Assembly: GCF_002078355.1 (NCBI RefSeq)
Contig: NZ_CP015363.1
Span: 1,612,001 to 1,676,000 of the forward strand
From: Ferroplasma acidiphilum
Lineage (GTDB): Archaea > Thermoplasmatota > Thermoplasmata > Thermoplasmatales > Thermoplasmataceae
DNA length: 64,000 bases
Reading direction: 5' to 3'
A model generated the notes under the pieces. The model saw only the letters and a list, made by a program, of their open reading frames with translations. It ran no database searches and was not told where the DNA came from. Both the position numbers and the translations under genes were made by a program. Below, piece after piece: positions 18,006 through 27,596 of this stretch; within the stretch, counting starts at the first letter, position 1, and each line of letters starts with the position of its first letter.

Positions 18006-19286
18006 TCACGCTACTGTGGCTTTTTCAAGGTCTATGCACTGACCGGCTGCAACGGTCATACCCATATCCCTTATTGCAAATCTTCCCAGCTGCGGGAACT
18101 CCGATACTTTCTCTATTACAAGGGGTTTGTCAGGTATAACCTTAACTACAGCTATATCCCCTGCTTTTATGAAATCGGGTTTTTCCTTAAGTGTGGTTCC
18201 ATCCTTCGGGTTTATTGTTTTTATGATTTCTTCAAATCTGCAGGCTATCTGGGCAGTATGTACGTGGAATACAGGTTTGTATCCAGCTGCTATTACACTC
18301 GGGTGCTGAAGTACAACTATCTGGGCTGTAAATGATTTTACAACTGTTGGCGGTGCAGATACTGGGCCGCAGACATCTCCTCTCTTCAGGTCGTTCTTTG
18401 CAATTCCCCTTACGTTGAATCCTATATTGTCACCAGGTTCAGCGCTTTGCATTGCAGTATGATGCTCCTCTATTGACTTCACTTCCCCTGACTTGTTTGC
18501 AGGAAGGAATATTACCTTGTCATTTATTTTAATGACTCCAGTTTCCACTCTCCCTACTGGAACTGTGCCTATACCTGTTATGGAGTAAACATCCTCAACC
18601 GGTATTCTAAGCGGTTTGTCTGTTGGTTTTGCTGGTACCTTAAGGTTATTAAGTGCTTCCATAATTGTTGGGCCTTTCCACCATGACAGATTTGCGCTGT
18701 TTTTCATGATGTTGTCTCCCTTGTAACCGCTCATGGGTATAATTGGAACATCCTTAAATCCAATCGGGGTAAGCAGTTTTGTAACCTGTTCCTTTACTTC
18801 GTTGTACCTTTTTTCACTGTAAGCTGGCTGTGTTGCATCCATCTTGTTGACTGCAACTATGAGCTGTGATACACCAAGGGTCCTGGCAAGGAAAGCGTGC
18901 TCTCTTGTCTGTGCCATTACACCGTCACCCTCTCTTGCTGAAACAACAAGCACTGCTGCATCTGCCTGGCTTGTTCCTGTAATCATGTTCTTAACAAAGT
19001 CCCTGTGTCCGGGTGCATCAATAATAGTAAAGTAGTATTTGTCTGTCTGGAATTTTCTGTGTGTAAGGTCGATTGTAACTCCTCTTTCCCTTTCTTCCTT
19101 AAACCGGTCCATAACCCAGGCAAACTCGAATGTTGCCTTTCCCTTTTCTTCAGACTCTTTCTTGTACTCGTCTATTATGTGCTGTGGGATCTCTCCGTGT
19201 TCGAACAATAATCTTCCTACGAAAGTAGACTTTCCATGATCGACATGCCCTATTATAACTAAATTCATATGTGGTAATTCTGCCAT
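18006..19286 (-). CDS. tuf: Translation elongation factor 1-alpha (aEF-1A)
   Basis: A 426-residue GTPase delivering aminoacyl-tRNA to the ribosome. GHVDHGKST (G1), DAPGHRDF (G3) and NKMDA (G4) are present, and the C-terminal barrels end with [15 protein letters not shown] as expected. The ATG is preceded by a GGTGA ribosome site (19294-19298) with proper spacing, so unlike many genes here it has a leader. rps10 follows within six bases. Confidence 0.97.
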   Translation of the reverse strand: MAELPHMNLVIIGHVDHGKSTFVGRLLFEHGEIPQHIIDEYKKESEEKGKATFEFAWVMDRFKEERERGVTIDLTHRKFQTDKYYFTIIDAPGHRDFVKNMITGTSQADAAVLVVSAREGDGVMAQTREHAFLARTLGVSQLIVAVNKMDATQPAYSEKRYNEVKEQVTKLLTPIGFKDVPIIPMSGYKGDNIMKNSANLSWWKGPTIMEALNNLKVPAKPTDKPLRIPVEDVYSITGIGTVPVGRVETGVIKINDKVIFLPANKSGEVKSIEEHHTAMQSAEPGDNIGFNVRGIAKNDLKRGDVCGPVSAPPTVVKSFTAQIVVLQHPSVIAAGYKPVFHVHTAQIACRFEEIIKTINPKDGTTLKEKPDFIKAGDIAVVKVIPDKPLVIEKVSEFPQLGRFAIRDMGMTVAAGQCIDLEKATVA

Positions 19287-19723
19287 TTTCTTTCACCTTT
19301 AACCAGGATTGACAATCCTTTCTTTACCATATAATACTTTAATATTTAAATATCTTTCTTATCATAATGGTAGTACAGATAAAAACGCGGGAGTTATACT
19401 TGAATCTTTAATTCTAAAAAATGTTTTGTGGCATAATTTCTGGCCCAGAATGGAATACTGGGGCTTTGCCCGTTCTAACCGGATCCTGGATATGGTACCA
19501 CAAAAAAAGTCAAAATTGTCGAATATTGGGTGTATGATAATTTTTCAAATGAAGGAGGCAGGTTCCGGTGGAATTTAGGCTAGAGAATTTATTTGAAAAC
19601 TCCTGAAGAATATTTTAACCGGATAGAAACTATGAAAATTGCTCTCTGCAATGATGAATAATAAAAATTAAAAATATCTCGCTCCTGTGATAATAAATAT
19701 ATACTAATTTAAAATATAGCTAC
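19287..19723. other. 437-base intergenic stretch with possible decayed coding fragment
   Basis: Between divergent tuf and rpoL. A plus-strand frame at 19309-19578 is not convincing. In another frame, up to a TAG near 19578, the translation KVKIVEYWVYDNFSNEGGR looks protein-like but cannot be assigned and has no start; it may be the tail of a decayed gene. rpoL's TATA-like sequence (AATATATACTAATTT) lies near 19696-19710. Confidence 0.35.
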
Positions 19724-20038
19724 ATGGATTCTCAATTTAACATTATTTCAAAGGACAAAGATTCAATTAAAGTAGAAATGATAAATTATGACAATACCGT
19801 TTTAAGGCCCCTTGTCGAGGAGATATTAAAGGATGATAAGGTTGTGGAATCTCACTATTACATAAAACACCCCGACATAGACAATCCGGAGATTTATGTA
19901 AAAGTCAGTACGGGAAAGCCCCAGGCTGCAATTAAAAGAGCTATAAAACGCATGAACAAGATTTACGAATCGCTGGATGCGGAATTGCAGAAGGAACTTG
20001 AAAAATTCAAAGCCAGCACAGAAAAAAATGAACAGTAG
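19724..20038 (+). CDS. rpoL: RNA polymerase subunit L (Rpo11)
   Basis: A 104-residue subunit, the archaeal counterpart of eukaryotic RPB11, which pairs with subunit D to start polymerase assembly. The conserved core is present: NTVLRPLVEEILKDD, then YIKHPDIDNPEIYVKV, then a long helix (AAIKRAIKRMNKIYES). The C-terminus is charged. Its last 11 bases overlap the tRNA methyltransferase gene, so the two form an operon. Confidence 0.93.
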   Translation: MDSQFNIISKDKDSIKVEMINYDNTVLRPLVEEILKDDKVVESHYYIKHPDIDNPEIYVKVSTGKPQAAIKRAIKRMNKIYESLDAELQKELEKFKASTEKNEQ

Positions 20039-20999
20039 ATATATCCTGGAACTTTCAGGTGAAAATATTGAAATAGCCTACACTGAAATAAAATCTATCC
20101 AGGAAACTTATAAAAATTTTCAGATAATTTTTCTCAGTGGTAAATTCGCATTAATTGATGGTGACCCTGCAAAGGTAATGAATTCTGCATTCACCAATTA
20201 TATATCCAGAGTTATAAATGAAAGTGACGATTACAAGAATTTTACCGGAACAGAAATTCCGGATGGTTTTTTTTACGTCAGGGTTATAGGAAAAGCTAAA
20301 ACAGAGACAGAGGGGATAGAATCTGAAATAGGGAGAAATTTAGGTGGCAAAGGCAGAATATCCTTTAAAAATCCGGATTTTATTGTCAGGGCAATTTTTC
20401 TGGATAAATGGTACCTGTGCATCCTCACATATGAAAGGGATAAAAAACGTTTCGAAGAGCGCAGGGCGCCTATGAGGCCATTTTTTTCACCCGTTTCCCT
20501 CCACCCTAAATATGCAAGATATCTGGTTAACACATCAGGGACAGTGGAGGGAGATACCTTGCTTGACCCGTTCTGTGGAACTGGCGGCATACTCATAGAG
20601 GCTTCAATGCTTGGGAGAAAAATAATCGGAAACGATTCAGAACTTAATATGGTAATGGGCACAAAATTGAATTTTAAGTATTTTGGCATAGAGAATTATA
20701 AAATGTATAATTTAGATATAGCCAGCTTATCACTGGATAAGAAGGTTGATGGGATAGTCACAGATATGCCGTATGGGAGAAGTTCCGGAGTAAACAACCA
20801 TGACATAGTAGAATTATATAAAGAATCATTCATAAAATTTAACGAATTGTTAAAAAGCAGAGGAAAGTGCTCCATTATAGTAAATAATACCCAGTTTCTT
20901 GATTATGCTGTAAAATATTTCAATATAGAAAAAATTGTGCCTGTGTACCAGCATAAGTCGCTGATCCGGCAATTTGTTATTTTATCCAGGATTAATTAA
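20028..20999 (+). CDS. tRNA (guanine-N2) methyltransferase, Trm-G10/Trm11 type
   Basis: A 323-residue enzyme probably adding one or two methyl groups to N2 of G10 in tRNA. An N-terminal THUMP-like domain (about 1-140) is followed by a Rossmann methyltransferase domain with the SAM loop DPFCGTGGILIEA and motif IV reading TDMPYGRSS. The canonical motif is DPPYG, so one proline is replaced by methionine. RAPMRPFFSPVSLHPKYAR between the domains is typical of the family. The ATG at 20028 overlaps rpoL by 11 bases; the 3' end overlaps convergent ileS by 8. Confidence 0.87.
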   Translation: MNSRYILELSGENIEIAYTEIKSIQETYKNFQIIFLSGKFALIDGDPAKVMNSAFTNYISRVINESDDYKNFTGTEIPDGFFYVRVIGKAKTETEGIESEIGRNLGGKGRISFKNPDFIVRAIFLDKWYLCILTYERDKKRFEERRAPMRPFFSPVSLHPKYARYLVNTSGTVEGDTLLDPFCGTGGILIEASMLGRKIIGNDSELNMVMGTKLNFKYFGIENYKMYNLDIASLSLDKKVDGIVTDMPYGRSSGVNNHDIVELYKESFIKFNELLKSRGKCSIIVNNTQFLDYAVKYFNIEKIVPVYQHKSLIRQFVILSRIN

Positions 21000-23900
21000 C
21001 CGGAGTTATGCTTATCTGGACATTTTCACCATCAATATCCCAGGTTTTTCCATCAGTGGAAGATGAAAATTCTATGCTTTTGCTTAATGTCTCATTCTTT
21101 ATAAGATCCATAAACTTCTCTATGGATTTTCTTATATCGCCTGACACATTTATCTCCGTTTTGATATTCCTGGAATATTCCAGATTAAGGTCCTTTCTCA
21201 TTATCTGTATTCTCCTTATAATTTCCCTTGCGTATCCTGCCAGCAGAAGATTGTTGTCAATATTTTTGTTTATGAATACGGATATCCCTGTTTTTTCATC
21301 ACTGGCAAAGGCATATTCCGGTGATGGATCCTCGTGGATTTCAAAAAAGTCAGGTGTAAATTCATTGCCTTTATACGTTATTTTGCCGGTTTTTTTAAGT
21401 TCACTGTAAATGTTTTCTGAATTCAGGTACTCAGCAAATTTATTGGTGTCCCCCCTCAATACCGGAGCTACCTTTGAGAAAACAGGTTTTACTGTTGTTT
21501 TAACTGGCCTTTCTCCAAATGGTATAAATTTAATATCCATAGAATTAAGCTCCGGGGATATTATATCAAGAATAGCCGGATTTAATTCCATATCGCTGTA
21601 CAGCATTATATTGCCCACAACCTGCCTTCCTTTTATATTGGATTCCTGCCTTGCCCGCCTGGAAAGTTCCATTATGGATATGGCATATTTAAATTCCTTT
21701 TCCAGATCGCTGTCTATGTAATTATTGTCAGGTTCCGGGTATTTTTCTGAATGGATTGTTTTTTCCGGGCCTGAGAGTTTCTGGTACATATAATCTGTAT
21801 AGAACGGCGCCAGGGGTGCAAGAAGTTTCAGTATGTTTATAAGGGTATAATACAGTGTTTCGTATGCTCTCTTCTTCTCATCGTCCAGTTTCCCTTCCCA
21901 GAATCTTTTCCTTGATAGCCTCAGGTAATAATTGGAAAAATCGTTTATAAGGTCCATTATGTTTCTGAGAGCTATATGCATATCAAATTCATCCATATTC
22001 TTCCGGGTATTTTCTATTGTAGAATTTAATCTGGAAAGGAGCCACCTGTCCAGAAGGTTGCTGGAGGGTTCAAGGTCCTGGAAGACGAATCCATCCAGGT
22101 TGGCATTGGATGCAAAAAATGAGTAAACGTTGGATAGTGTGCCGAACACCTTTCTTGCAGTATCGCCTATGAGCTTCTTGTCAATTGATTTTGAATTCCA
22201 TGGTGCGCCTGTGTAGAAGAAAAGCCTTGCAGGGTCTGCACCATACATAGATATAAAATCCCTTGCTGTAACAAAATTCCCCTTGCTTTTGCTCATTTTC
22301 TGCCCGTTTTCATCAAGGATAAAACTCATAGACATTACATTTTTATATGCATTTCTTCCAAAAAGCAGGGATGATATAACATGAAGCGTGTAAAACCAGC
22401 CACGTGTCTGGTCAATTGCCTCGGTTATAAAATCTACAGGTATGCCTTCTGTGTCAAAATTTTTGTTAAAGGGATAATGCATTGCGGCATAGCTTGCACT
22501 CCCAGAGTCAAACCATGTATCTATGACATATGGCTCCCTTTCCATAGTTTCTGAACATTCCGGGCACTTCAGTTTAACAGCATCGATAAATGGCCTGTGT
22601 AAGTCATCCGGTATATTGCCACCATGCTTTTCTATGTCTTCCCTGCTTCCAACTGCAAGGTAATGGCCGTTGCTACATTTCCATATTGGCAATGGAGTTC
22701 CCCAGTATCTGTTCCTGCTTAGCGCCCAATCCTTTGCATCATTAAGGAAATTCCCGAATCTTCCGTCTTTAAGGTATTCCGGATACCAGTTAACCTTATC
22801 ATTATTTTTCTTCAGCAGCTCCCTTATTGTGGATACTTTGATAAACCATGCATCCAGTGGATAATAAAGCAGTTTTGTTCCGCACCTGTAGCAAAATGGA
22901 TATGTATGCTTTATTTTCTGGCTTTTAAATAGAAGGTTATTTTCCTTCAAGTATCCGATTATATCAGGATTAACATCCATGACAAACTTATCTTTCCATG
23001 GAACGCTATTATCAAATTTTCCCTCTGAATCCACAGGATTTATAAGGCTAACATTGTATTCCTTTGCTATGTCAAAATCGTCAGCTCCGAATGCGGGTGC
23101 TGCATGGACTATTCCCGTACCATCCTCTGCTGTTACAAAATCACCAGGAACGACCTGGAGTGCATTACTGCCAACGTGAAGAAATGGCATAAGCTGCTCA
23201 TAACGTGTTCCAACAAGGTCTTTCCCTTTCATTGTTTTCAGGACTTTCGCATCCTTAAATAATGATTGGACGGTGCTGGATAATACATAATATTCATTGT
23301 TTCCATCCGAAACCAGAGAGTAATCAAAATCTTTATTGACAACAAGAAGTTCATTTGATGGCAGTGTCCAGGGCGTTGTTGTCCAGGCTATAAGATACCG
23401 GTTCATGCTGCCTTTTACCCTGAACTTCACATACACAGATATATCATCTGTATTCTTATATCCCTGGGCTACTTCATGGGAACTTAATGATGTTCCGCAT
23501 CTGGGGCAATATGGGACAATTTTGTAATCCTTTACAAGCATATTTTCATCAAATAGCTTCTTCAGGGCGTACCATTCACTCTCCATATAGTCGTTTCTCA
23601 ATGTTACATAGGATTTATTCTCATCAATCCAGTAGCCTATTTCACTGTCTACTTCGTTCCATTCATCTATGTATGTAAATACACTGTTTCTGCAGTATTC
23701 ATTAAATTTTTCTATTCCAAAATCCTCTATTTCCTTTTTTGTATTAAACCCGAAATGCTTTTCGGCTTCCAGTTCAACAGGAAGGCCGTGGCAATCCCAC
23801 CCGCCGGTTCTCCTTCCTATGTCGTATCCGGACATATATTTATACCTCATGACAGTATCTTTTACTGTCCTGGTCATGAGATGCCCTACGTGGGGCCTAC

Positions 23901-24066
23901 CGTTTGCTGTTGGGGGCCCCTCGAGAAAAGTATATCTTTTAAGGTTCCTGTCCTTATTCAATATATCCTCGATGATTTTATTTTCTTTCCAGTATTTTCT
24001 TATTTCTTTCTCAATATCCATCGATGATTTGTTAACGTCAATAGTCTGGTAAAAATTGCTACTCAT
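20992..24066 (-). CDS. ileS: Isoleucyl-tRNA synthetase
   Basis: A 1024-residue class Ia synthetase. Signature one reads PHVGH (HIGH) in GRPHVGHLMTRT, signature two KMSKS in GQKMSKSKGNF. The CP1 editing domain is present (YLIAWTTTPWTLPSN and TAEDGTGIVHAAPAFG), along with zinc-like CPRCG and C-x2-C groups and the eukaryote/archaeal-like C-terminal extension. Start ATG at 24066. Its end overlaps convergent trmG10 by 8 bases. Nothing unusual in the active site. Confidence 0.97.
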   Translation of the reverse strand: MSSNFYQTIDVNKSSMDIEKEIRKYWKENKIIEDILNKDRNLKRYTFLEGPPTANGRPHVGHLMTRTVKDTVMRYKYMSGYDIGRRTGGWDCHGLPVELEAEKHFGFNTKKEIEDFGIEKFNEYCRNSVFTYIDEWNEVDSEIGYWIDENKSYVTLRNDYMESEWYALKKLFDENMLVKDYKIVPYCPRCGTSLSSHEVAQGYKNTDDISVYVKFRVKGSMNRYLIAWTTTPWTLPSNELLVVNKDFDYSLVSDGNNEYYVLSSTVQSLFKDAKVLKTMKGKDLVGTRYEQLMPFLHVGSNALQVVPGDFVTAEDGTGIVHAAPAFGADDFDIAKEYNVSLINPVDSEGKFDNSVPWKDKFVMDVNPDIIGYLKENNLLFKSQKIKHTYPFCYRCGTKLLYYPLDAWFIKVSTIRELLKKNNDKVNWYPEYLKDGRFGNFLNDAKDWALSRNRYWGTPLPIWKCSNGHYLAVGSREDIEKHGGNIPDDLHRPFIDAVKLKCPECSETMEREPYVIDTWFDSGSASYAAMHYPFNKNFDTEGIPVDFITEAIDQTRGWFYTLHVISSLLFGRNAYKNVMSMSFILDENGQKMSKSKGNFVTARDFISMYGADPARLFFYTGAPWNSKSIDKKLIGDTARKVFGTLSNVYSFFASNANLDGFVFQDLEPSSNLLDRWLLSRLNSTIENTRKNMDEFDMHIALRNIMDLINDFSNYYLRLSRKRFWEGKLDDEKKRAYETLYYTLINILKLLAPLAPFYTDYMYQKLSGPEKTIHSEKYPEPDNNYIDSDLEKEFKYAISIMELSRRARQESNIKGRQVVGNIMLYSDMELNPAILDIISPELNSMDIKFIPFGERPVKTTVKPVFSKVAPVLRGDTNKFAEYLNSENIYSELKKTGKITYKGNEFTPDFFEIHEDPSPEYAFASDEKTGISVFINKNIDNNLLLAGYAREIIRRIQIMRKDLNLEYSRNIKTEINVSGDIRKSIEKFMDLIKNETLSKSIEFSSSTDGKTWDIDGENVQISITPVN

Positions 24067-24216
24067 TATCAGTTCAGTAATAAAATGTATTTATTATTTT
24101 TTATCAAATCTAATTATATGCAATGTTAATAATCCGCGGGTAGTTGAAAGGATCCATAAAATACATACTACCAGCATAAAAATAATCGGGGCAGTTGCAA
24201 AGATGCCACAGGATAT

Positions 24217-24534
24217 TTAATTCCTGTACTTGCTGTATGAATATATTAAATCTATGAGGTTTTTCTCCATTTTTTCGTCTATGGTGCCATCTTCCTTCTT
24301 TTTAATTATATATTCCTTGGCATCCTTAATGCCTTTCTTTGAAGTGATAGCATATATGCTGCCCCTTACTGCTCCCCTGACACTGTCAGGAAGGTCCTTC
24401 AGCATAGTTCCAAGCATGTAGTTGAATTCGTCTTCCCGCCTCATGTCAAGTTTTTTTGAAGCTTTTTCGCCATTATTTTCCCGGTAATTTTTATTAACCC
24501 TTGTTCCATATTTTCTATACTTGTAATTGGCCAT
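24217..24534 (-). CDS. Small basic protein of unknown function
   Basis: A 105-residue, highly charged protein: a lysine/arginine/asparagine-rich N-terminal tail (about 1-35) then a helical region with MLGTMLKDLPDSVRGAVRGSIYAITSKKGI and a charged C-terminal helix. No motif recognised. It is upstream of, and in the same direction as, ileS with a 150-base gap, and divergent from the ribosomal protein operon. A nucleic-acid-binding role is possible from its charge. Confidence 0.65.
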   Translation of the reverse strand: MANYKYRKYGTRVNKNYRENNGEKASKKLDMRREDEFNYMLGTMLKDLPDSVRGAVRGSIYAITSKKGIKDAKEYIIKKKEDGTIDEKMEKNLIDLIYSYSKYRN

Positions 24535-24650
24535 TCACTTTTATAGGTTAAATTTATATTTAATATTTGTTAATTTATATGCTTTACCTACAATTTATAA
24601 TTGTATAAACATTATATATCAGTAAAAAATATAGTTTAAGGTTTGATATT

Positions 24651-24932
24651 ATGAAAATGCCAAAACAGATAAAAACTTACTGTCCATATTGCAAAAAACA
24701 TACAGTACATGATGTAGAAAGAGTACGTAAAAGAAAGGCCAGCGAATTAAGGGCAGGCCAGAGGAGGTTTAGAAGGGTTACATCAGGTTATGGAGGATTT
24801 CCAAGGCCAAGGTACGAAGGAAGGGAAAAACCAACCAAAAGAATTGCATTGAGGCTTAAGTGCACAGTATGCAAGAAATCTATAACACCACCCACACAGA
24901 GGGCCAAGAAATTTGAAATAGTGGAGGCATAA
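24651..24932 (+). CDS. rpl44e: Ribosomal protein L44e (eL42)
   Basis: A 93-residue zinc-binding large-subunit protein near the E site. [13 protein letters not shown] and CTVCKKS supply the four zinc cysteines, and the glycine/arginine-rich [18 protein letters not shown] core is typical. First gene of an operon with S27e, aIF2-alpha, Nop10 and a PAC2 protein, a set often linked in archaea. Start ATG at 24651; a second in-frame ATG is at 24657. Confidence 0.95.
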   Translation: MKMPKQIKTYCPYCKKHTVHDVERVRKRKASELRAGQRRFRRVTSGYGGFPRPRYEGREKPTKRIALRLKCTVCKKSITPPTQRAKKFEIVEA

Positions 24933-24934
24933 AT

Positions 24935-25135
24935 ATGGCAGATGAATTTAAAAAATTGAAGGATGTAGGAAATAATTTCCTTAAAATTAAATGTAAAGAT
25001 TGCGGAAATGAACAGATTATTTATTCAAAAGTCTCCTCTGTGGTAGTTTGCAACATCTGTGGGTCAACCATAGCAAAACCAACAGGTTCAACACTTGCCA
25101 CATCTGGAGAGCTTGTTGAAAAGATAAAATTATAG
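24935..25135 (+). CDS. rps27e: Ribosomal protein S27e (eS27)
   Basis: A 66-residue zinc-ribbon protein of the small subunit. Four cysteines in two pairs (CKDCGNEQIIYSK and VVCNICG) bind zinc, followed by the conserved KPTGS and a short C-terminal tail. Two bases separate it from rpl44e, so they are co-transcribed. Confidence 0.94.
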   Translation: MADEFKKLKDVGNNFLKIKCKDCGNEQIIYSKVSSVVVCNICGSTIAKPTGSTLATSGELVEKIKL

Positions 25136-25142
25136 GCCAGTT

Positions 25143-25904
25143 ATGTCCAGAGATATGCCAGAACCCGGAGATTTAGTAGTTGTTACGATAAAAGAAGTCC
25201 AGAATTATGGTGCAATTGTACAGCTGGATGAATATCCTGGCGTTTCAGGTTTTATTCACATAGCTGAGGTCGCAACAGGATGGATTAAGCACATTAAAGA
25301 TTTTGTCAGGGTTAACCAGAGAACAGTATGCAAGGTATTGAATGTTGATAGCAATAGGAGGCATGTTGACCTTTCCCTTAAAAGAGTTAACGAGCACCAG
25401 AAGAGGGAGAAGATAGAAGAATGGAAAAACGACCAGAAATCCGAGAAGCTCCTGGAAATTGTGGCAAAGGAAGCAAACATATCTGATAAGGCCATAACAA
25501 AGAATATGGAAGATTATCTTGTATCAGAATATGGAAGTGCCTATGACGCATTCTTTGAGGCAGCATCAAATAAGGAGTTCATGAGCGATAAAAATGAGCC
25601 ATGGAAAGATGCATTCATAAAGGTTGCAAAGGAGAACATTTCAATCCCAATGGTAAAGATAGGCGGCGAGATAGATATGTATTCGCTGGCATCAAACGGA
25701 ATAGAGCTCATAAAGGAAGCACTTGATGTAGGCTCCGGAAATAATGTTGAAATAACATATGCAGGGTCACCAAAATACAGGATTTCTATAGTAGATGAGG
25801 ATTATAAATCTGCAGAGGAAAAATTGAAAAATGTGCTTGAAAAGATCTCAACTGCATGCAAAAAAAACAATATATCATATAGTTTCACAAGGGACGAACA
25901 ATGA
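25143..25904 (+). CDS. Translation initiation factor 2, alpha subunit
   Basis: A 253-residue subunit of aIF2, which brings initiator tRNA to the small subunit. An N-terminal S1/OB domain (residues about 8-85: GDLVVVTIKEVQNYGAIVQL, then HVDLSLKRV) is followed by a helical domain and a C-terminal alpha-beta domain that binds the gamma subunit. Normal family length. The stop overlaps the nop10 start as ATGA. Confidence 0.95.
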   Translation: MSRDMPEPGDLVVVTIKEVQNYGAIVQLDEYPGVSGFIHIAEVATGWIKHIKDFVRVNQRTVCKVLNVDSNRRHVDLSLKRVNEHQKREKIEEWKNDQKSEKLLEIVAKEANISDKAITKNMEDYLVSEYGSAYDAFFEAASNKEFMSDKNEPWKDAFIKVAKENISIPMVKIGGEIDMYSLASNGIELIKEALDVGSGNNVEITYAGSPKYRISIVDEDYKSAEEKLKNVLEKISTACKKNNISYSFTRDEQ

Positions 25905-26080
25905 GAACTTTAATAAGGATATGCCCATCATGCAAACTGTACACAATGAATGATATATGCAGTAATTGTGGAACGGCAACTGTTATGGCAATCCCGATGA
26001 AATATTCGCCCGCGGACAAATTCCAGAAGTACAGGATTAAATTGCTTGAGGATGAACACAATGGAAAAAATAATGTTTAA
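25901..26080 (+). CDS. nop10: H/ACA RNP protein Nop10
   Basis: A 59-residue zinc-ribbon protein of the H/ACA guide RNP for pseudouridylation. The ribbon reads ICPSCKLYT with a second pair CSNCG, followed by the conserved PMKYSPADKFQKYR segment that contacts Cbf5. It overlaps aIF2-alpha by four bases (ATGA), a common archaeal linkage. Too short for many gene callers, but the family match is clear. Confidence 0.93.
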   Translation: MRTLIRICPSCKLYTMNDICSNCGTATVMAIPMKYSPADKFQKYRIKLLEDEHNGKNNV

Positions 26081-26813
26081 AAATTATGAAGAACCTGAAT
26101 TGAATTCCCCCATATTCGTAGGCGGGCTTCCAGGCATAGGCAATGTTGGCAAAATTACAGTTGATTATTTTGTTGACAAATTAAAAATGAAAAAGCTGGC
26201 GGATGTGTATTCCGAATTCCTTCCACCACAGGTATTTATTAACAACAATGTGGTGCACCTGGTAAGGGAATCACTTTATTATAAAAAAACCAGCGGGGAA
26301 CACGACCTTATTTTCTTAACAGGCGATTTCCAGGGAACAACACAGGAAGGACAGTATGAACTCTCATACAGGATGCTTGAATTTCTTAAAAAATATGAAG
26401 TTTCAATGATTTATACCCTTGGTGGCTATAGTGTGGGAAAGATAGTTGAAAAACCCCGCGTACTGGGAGCTGTAACAGACAAAAAACTGATAAAGCCCCT
26501 TGCCCGCAAAGGTGTTGTTTTCTCAGAAGGCGAGCCAAGTGGTGGGATAGTTGGATCTGCCGGATTAATTCTTGGCATGGGAACTGAACTGTTTTCAATT
26601 CCAGGTGCCTGTTTTATGGGGGAAACATCCGGTTATTTTGCCGACCCAAAGAGTGCCAGGGAGATAATAATGGTTCTGGCAAAGGTCCTTAAGACCAGGA
26701 TAAACCTGAAGGACATAGATGAAAAAACCAGGCAGCTGGAGGATATAACCGAAAAGATGAAGCAGGAAGCACAGAACAAGGCTCCCAAGGATGACCTGGG
26801 ATACTTTGGATAA
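26061..26813 (+). CDS. PAC2-family protein (proteasome assembly chaperone-like)
   Basis: A 250-residue protein of the PAC2 fold, related to eukaryotic proteasome assembly chaperone 2. Features: FVGGLPGIGNVGKITVDYF at the N-terminus, LIFLTGDFQG, YTLGGYSVG, then GGIVGSAGLILGMG and GACFMGETSGY, all typical. A C-terminal helix (about 210-240) is charged. The start is ambiguous: TTG 26046, ATG 26052, 26061 and 26073 are in frame; 26061 is chosen for the GAGG ribosome-like site just upstream. It overlaps nop10, ending the rpl44e operon. Confidence 0.88.
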   Translation: MEKIMFKNYEEPELNSPIFVGGLPGIGNVGKITVDYFVDKLKMKKLADVYSEFLPPQVFINNNVVHLVRESLYYKKTSGEHDLIFLTGDFQGTTQEGQYELSYRMLEFLKKYEVSMIYTLGGYSVGKIVEKPRVLGAVTDKKLIKPLARKGVVFSEGEPSGGIVGSAGLILGMGTELFSIPGACFMGETSGYFADPKSAREIIMVLAKVLKTRINLKDIDEKTRQLEDITEKMKQEAQNKAPKDDLGYFG

Positions 26814-26912
26814 ACATTTTAAATTATATCCATAAAAGCCACATTATTTTTGGCTAGTTGGAATTTTGTAGAATAATGTCAAATTTTTATATTTTAATAA
26901 CATGTAGTAATA

Positions 26913-27530
26913 ATGAAAGCCGAAGTTTTTAAACCAGGCAACATTAAAAAATTAAAAAAGGATTTTGACAATATTGATGAATGTGACAAGCCCGTATATT
27001 ATATGGTGATAAATCTTTTTGAATCTTTTCCGGGCAAAATTTCTGCAATAAAGGTATACAGGGGCAGCGATATTGATTTAAAGATAAGGCTGGGAAATAC
27101 CGATTACAGATATATAAAAATATTGAAGTCAAAATCAGGGATGTTTGAAATTATGAGGCTCCCACTTGATGAGAGGAAAATTGGGAAATACAGCCTGTAT
27201 GATATGATCAGGAATGATGTGGAATCCGGAAATGAGCTTAAAAGGGAGACCAGGAATGAAATATTGAAATACATAGATTTTAACAGGAACAGAAAAAAAT
27301 TGCTTTATATTCTGAATGACAGTGAAAATGCAAATTATTACATTATGAAGGAAACAACAATAAAAGATATTGTGGTGCGTGACATAGAATATATGTATAC
27401 AAAAAACAGTTCATACAGGGTATATAATGGCACAATACCTGTAAAATTTATAGGGGATTACTGGAGCAGTTACCTTAAAAGAAGGAAAAAGACAGAAAAA
27501 GACGTATGGAAATCCTTAATAACACAATGA
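26913..27530 (+). CDS. Conserved-looking basic protein of unknown function
   Basis: A 205-residue soluble protein rich in Lys, Arg, Tyr and Ile. No motif recognised. The N-terminal half has alternating strands (YYMVINLFESFPGKISAIKVYRGSDIDLKI), the C-terminal half is more helical with a KRRKK cluster near the end. It stands alone between the PAC2 gene and fixC, with codon use like its neighbours. Confidence 0.65.
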   Translation: MKAEVFKPGNIKKLKKDFDNIDECDKPVYYMVINLFESFPGKISAIKVYRGSDIDLKIRLGNTDYRYIKILKSKSGMFEIMRLPLDERKIGKYSLYDMIRNDVESGNELKRETRNEILKYIDFNRNRKKLLYILNDSENANYYIMKETTIKDIVVRDIEYMYTKNSSYRVYNGTIPVKFIGDYWSSYLKRRKKTEKDVWKSLITQ

Positions 27531-27596
27531 ATTTTTAATTTAAAAGAGTTAACAGCATATACCAAAAATTATTAAATATAGTAATTATACGTAATA

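Noticed and set aside
19309-19578. 89-codon frame between tuf and rpoL
   Set aside because: Overlaps the tuf leader region and lacks motifs; only a short stretch in another frame near its end looks protein-like, and that has no start.
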